In this document: one piece after another, positions 61,591 through 64,000 of the stretch
How the letters are laid out: each line of letters begins with the position of its first letter
How positions within the stretch are numbered: the first letter of the stretch is position 1
Source: an uncultured Selenomonas sp.
Lineage (GTDB): Bacteria; Bacillota; Negativicutes; Selenomonadales; Selenomonadaceae
Reading direction: 5' to 3'
NCBI GenBank assembly: GCA_905372355.1
Contig: CAJPOT010000004.1
Coordinates: 143,535-207,534 of the forward strand
DNA length: 64,000 nt
Translations under genes and position numbers: made by a program
Notes under the pieces: model-generated
What the model saw: only the letters and a program-made list of their open reading frames with translations
Database searches by the model: none
What the model was told of the DNA's origin: nothing

Positions 61591-62831
61591 GACGGAAACT
61601 TCTTCAGTACGAGGCAGGCATTGTGACCGCCGAAGCCAAAAGAATTGGAAATCGCCGCGCGCACCTTTTTCGCCTTCGCCTTGTTCGGCACATAGTCAAG
61701 GTCAAGCCCCTCGTCAGGGGTTTCATAATTGATCGTCGGCGGCAGCATGTCGTTTTCAACAGCGAGCGCCGTCGCAATGCACTCGACGCCGCCGGCAGCA
61801 CCGAGGAGATGACCCGTCATGGACTTGATGGAACTGACGGAAACGTCCTTCGCCGCTGCGCCGAACGTCGTTTTGATCGCCTCCGTCTCGCCCTGGTCGT
61901 TCATATGCGTCGACGTGCCGTGCGCATTGACGTAGTCGATGTCCGCAGGAGAGAGTCCCGCATCCTCTATGGCACGCGCCATGCACTTCGCCTGATATTC
62001 GCCGTGCGGCGCAGGGCTTGTGACGTGGTAGGCATCGGCGTTCGCGCCGTAGCCGACAAGTTCGGCGTAGATGTGCGCACCGCGCTTTTCGGCATGCTCC
62101 AGGCTTTCCAGGACGACGAGACCCGCGCCCTCGCCCATGACGAAGCCGCTGCGGTTCTTGTCGAAGGGGCGCGAGGCATGCGCAGGATCGTCGTTGTGAT
62201 CGGCGCAAAGAGCCTTCATCGCACAGAAGCCCGCGACGGCGGCCTCCGAGATGCTAGCCTCCGTACCGCCGGCGACGGCGACGTCCGCCTTGCCGATCTC
62301 GATGGCGCGGAACGCATGACCGATGCAGTCCGTACCCGTTGCGCAGGCCGTCACGATGCACGCCGAAGGGCCGTGCAGACCATAAGTGATGGCGACCTGT
62401 CCAGCTGCCATGTTCGCAATCATCATCGGAATGAAAAACGGGCTGATCTTCGACGGTCCCTTGTCGAAAAGTTTCTGGTACTGGCTGTGCATCGTCTCGA
62501 TGCCACCGATGCCGGCGCCAATGAACGTACCGATGCGCTCCCTGTCCTCTTTTTCGAGATCGAGCTTCGCATCCTCGATGGCGAGCTTCGCCGCTGCAAC
62601 AGCGAACTGCGTATAGCGATCCATACGCTTCGCTTCCTTCTTGTCGATGTACGCGGCAGGATCGAAGTCCGTGACCTCGCCCGCAATCTGCGCGTGGCAG
62701 CCCGATGCATCGAAATGCGTGATCTTATGGATGCCGTTCTTTCCTGCAAGAAGCGCCTGCCAGAAGGCTTCCTTGCCGATGCCGATCGGCGTGATCGCAC
62801 CCAGACCCGTTATGACTACACGATTGCTCAA
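61587..62831 (-). CDS. fabF: Beta-ketoacyl-ACP synthase II (FabF)
   Basis: A TTG start at 62831 with AGGTG 7 nt upstream gives the usual N terminus MSNRVVITGLGAITPIG and 414 residues. The catalytic Cys is in VTACATGTDCIGHA, the two His are in NAHGTSTHMNDQGE and SSIKSMTGHLLGAAG, and the C terminus reads NSFGFGGHNACLVLKKF. It condenses malonyl-ACP with acyl-ACP in fatty acid elongation. A reading five codons longer (GTG at 62846) is less likely. It overlaps rnc, a common arrangement. Confidence 0.95.
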   Translation of the reverse strand: MSNRVVITGLGAITPIGIGKEAFWQALLAGKNGIHKITHFDASGCHAQIAGEVTDFDPAAYIDKKEAKRMDRYTQFAVAAAKLAIEDAKLDLEKEDRERIGTFIGAGIGGIETMHSQYQKLFDKGPSKISPFFIPMMIANMAAGQVAITYGLHGPSACIVTACATGTDCIGHAFRAIEIGKADVAVAGGTEASISEAAVAGFCAMKALCADHNDDPAHASRPFDKNRSGFVMGEGAGLVVLESLEHAEKRGAHIYAELVGYGANADAYHVTSPAPHGEYQAKCMARAIEDAGLSPADIDYVNAHGTSTHMNDQGETEAIKTTFGAAAKDVSVSSIKSMTGHLLGAAGGVECIATALAVENDMLPPTINYETPDEGLDLDYVPNKAKAKKVRAAISNSFGFGGHNACLVLKKFPS

Positions 62832-62890
62832 GCTATGACACCTCACTCTGTCTTTCCATAAAAACTATTTCCTCTGTCTCATGAAACTTC

Positions 62891-63835
62891 CTAACCGATG
62901 GCCGCAACCTCGGCGGTCAGCCGGCGGAAGATCTCCTTGACCGAAAGGATCTCCTTGATGCGGGAGATGTACTCGCCCGTGAATACGAGTCCTGTTTCCA
63001 CATCGCCTTGTTCGGCACGAATGAGCGCACGAATGATGCAGAAATTGTGCGCACATTCCTTGAGACAGTTGTCGCACTTCTTGGGCGGCACATTGCCCTT
63101 GAGGATGCGCTCCGCGAAAGGATTGCGGACAGCTCGCCCCGGCAGCCCCACGGGGCTGTGGATGAGGACGACGTCCTCGGGCTGCGCCTTCAAGTAAAAC
63201 TCCTTCAATGCGGGAGCCGCATTCGATTCCTCGCTCGCGGCGAAGCGCGACCCCATCTGCACGCCGTTGGCGCCCATCTTTATGAGATCAACAATGTCCT
63301 GACCCGTGAGAACGCCGCCCGCCGCTATGACGGGGATGTCTACGGCTTTGCGGACGTCGGGTATCAGTTCGCGCACGGAGGTGTCCGTACCGAGGTGACC
63401 GCCGGCTTCCTTGCCTTCGACGACGATCGCCGAGGCGCCAAGACGCTGTGAAATTTTCGCAAGTTTAACAGAGGAGACAATGGGCACGATCGGCGTTCCC
63501 GACTCCTTGCCCAGACCGAACACGTCGCGCGAAAAGCCTGCGCCCGCCACGACGAGGTCGATGCCCTCGCTGATTGCCGTCTTCACAACTCGGGCGAATT
63601 CCCGCGCCGCCACCATGATGTTAATGCCGATGACGCCCTTCGTCAAAGAGCGCGCCAGTCGGATCTCATAGCGCAGTTCTTCATCGCTCAAGCCCGAAGC
63701 GGCGATGAGGCCGATGCCCCCCTGACTGGCCACAGCGGCCGCCAGTTTTGCCGTCGATAGGCGAATCGCCATGCCACCTTGGATGATGGGAATCTTTGCT
63801 ATCTTTTCGCCAATTTTCAGCTCCGGAAGCTTCAA
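62891..63835 (-). CDS. fabK: FMN-dependent enoyl-ACP reductase II / nitronate monooxygenase family protein with Cys cluster
   Basis: The 314 residues form a TIM barrel with FMN-binding features of the FabK/NMO family: IPIIQGGMAIRLSTAKLAAAVA at the start, VVEGKEAGGHLG with the family His, PVIAAGGVLTGQDI and ANGVQMGSRFAASEES. FabK reduces enoyl-ACP in place of FabI, and the gene precedes fabF. Near the C terminus it carries CDNCLKECAHNFC (Cys 254, 257, 261, 266), which looks like a metal or Fe-S site and is not typical of characterised FabK. TTG at 63835 with GGAGG 7 nt upstream is chosen; GTG two codons earlier is too close to that site. Confidence 0.75.
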   Translation of the reverse strand: MKLPELKIGEKIAKIPIIQGGMAIRLSTAKLAAAVASQGGIGLIAASGLSDEELRYEIRLARSLTKGVIGINIMVAAREFARVVKTAISEGIDLVVAGAGFSRDVFGLGKESGTPIVPIVSSVKLAKISQRLGASAIVVEGKEAGGHLGTDTSVRELIPDVRKAVDIPVIAAGGVLTGQDIVDLIKMGANGVQMGSRFAASEESNAAPALKEFYLKAQPEDVVLIHSPVGLPGRAVRNPFAERILKGNVPPKKCDNCLKECAHNFCIIRALIRAEQGDVETGLVFTGEYISRIKEILSVKEIFRRLTAEVAAIG

Positions 63836-63959
63836 CTTCACTCCTCCAATCGAGGGAAGGTCTGATATCTGAGCTTCCCTAGAATATTTCTCTTTCTTGC
63901 GGAAGCTCCGATAAATTCAGCCACCCATCTTCGCACATCTGCACTATCCTCTCGTCGTC

Positions 63960-64000
63960 GACAAATCCTCGACGTAGCACCGCTACGCCTGCGGTTTGTC
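63960..64000. repeat. Imperfect inverted repeat at the right edge
   Basis: GACAAA...CGTAGC (63960-63978) is mirrored by GCTACG...TTTGTC (63982-64000) with mismatches between the paired blocks and a 3-nt loop. It lies upstream of the fabK-like gene, has no U tract, and may be one copy of a dispersed genomic repeat. No second copy is in this window. Confidence 0.5.

Overview
The window looks like a chromosomal segment of a flagellated diderm Firmicute, most likely a Negativicute of the Selenomonas group. Firmicute traits are the gene order codY-flgB-flgC-fliE...flhA-flhF-flhG-cheA-cheW-cheC-cheD-sigD, plus FliY, CheC, CheD and CodY. Outer-membrane traits are TonB/ExbB/ExbD, a TonB-dependent receptor and an RND efflux pair. 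The DNA is GC-rich, and most genes lie on the minus strand.

Layout from left to right. 1-1.7 kb (+): the end of a probable sodium:solute symporter, then an M18 aminopeptidase and a strong terminator. 1.76-4.75 kb (-): cbiK, a Tat-exported metallophosphoesterase and a PilZ protein. 4.8-5.1 kb (+): a consensus promoter, tRNA-Pro(TGG), tRNA-Arg(TCT) and a terminator. 5.2-38.4 kb (-): a flagellar/chemotaxis supercluster of about 33 kb, read right to left. It encodes the rod (flgBC, fliE), MS ring, switch and export ATPase (fliFGHIJ), a muramidase, MotE-like protein, hook genes (fliK, flgD, flgE), the C-ring (fliM, fliY), cheY, the export gate (fliOPQR, flhBA), flhF/flhG, a PilZ gene, cheA/W/C/D, sigma-28, fapA and small end-of-operon genes. 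Flagellin, motA/B, L/P-ring genes, cheB, cheR and MCPs are not in the window. 38.7-39.4 kb: codY. 39.6-46.5 kb (-): sirtuin, O-GlcNAc-transferase-like protein, a second glycosyltransferase, a methyltransferase-like protein, an unknown protein and an AMIN amidase. This set may modify flagellin or the cell surface. 46.5-47.9 kb (-): an amino-acid ABC transporter without a binding protein. 48.2-48.9 kb (+): hicAB toxin-antitoxin. 49.0-53.5 kb (-): an RND efflux pair. 53.7-60.4 kb (-): a heme acquisition and breakdown operon (TonB-dependent receptor, exbB, exbD, tonB, flavodoxin, HutW radical SAM enzyme) with a consensus promoter and a Fur-like palindrome. 60.8-63.8 kb (-): fabK-like gene, fabF and rnc.

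Most genes belong to well-known families. The less explained parts are the flg leader (palindromes at a two-turn spacing and a terminator-like hairpin), the methionine-rich triple repeat at the HutW C terminus, the glycosylation/methylation island with its unknown 357-residue protein, two c-di-GMP receptor candidates in unusual places, and the hairpins on both sides of flgE. All family calls come from reading motifs and gene order. No database search was possible.
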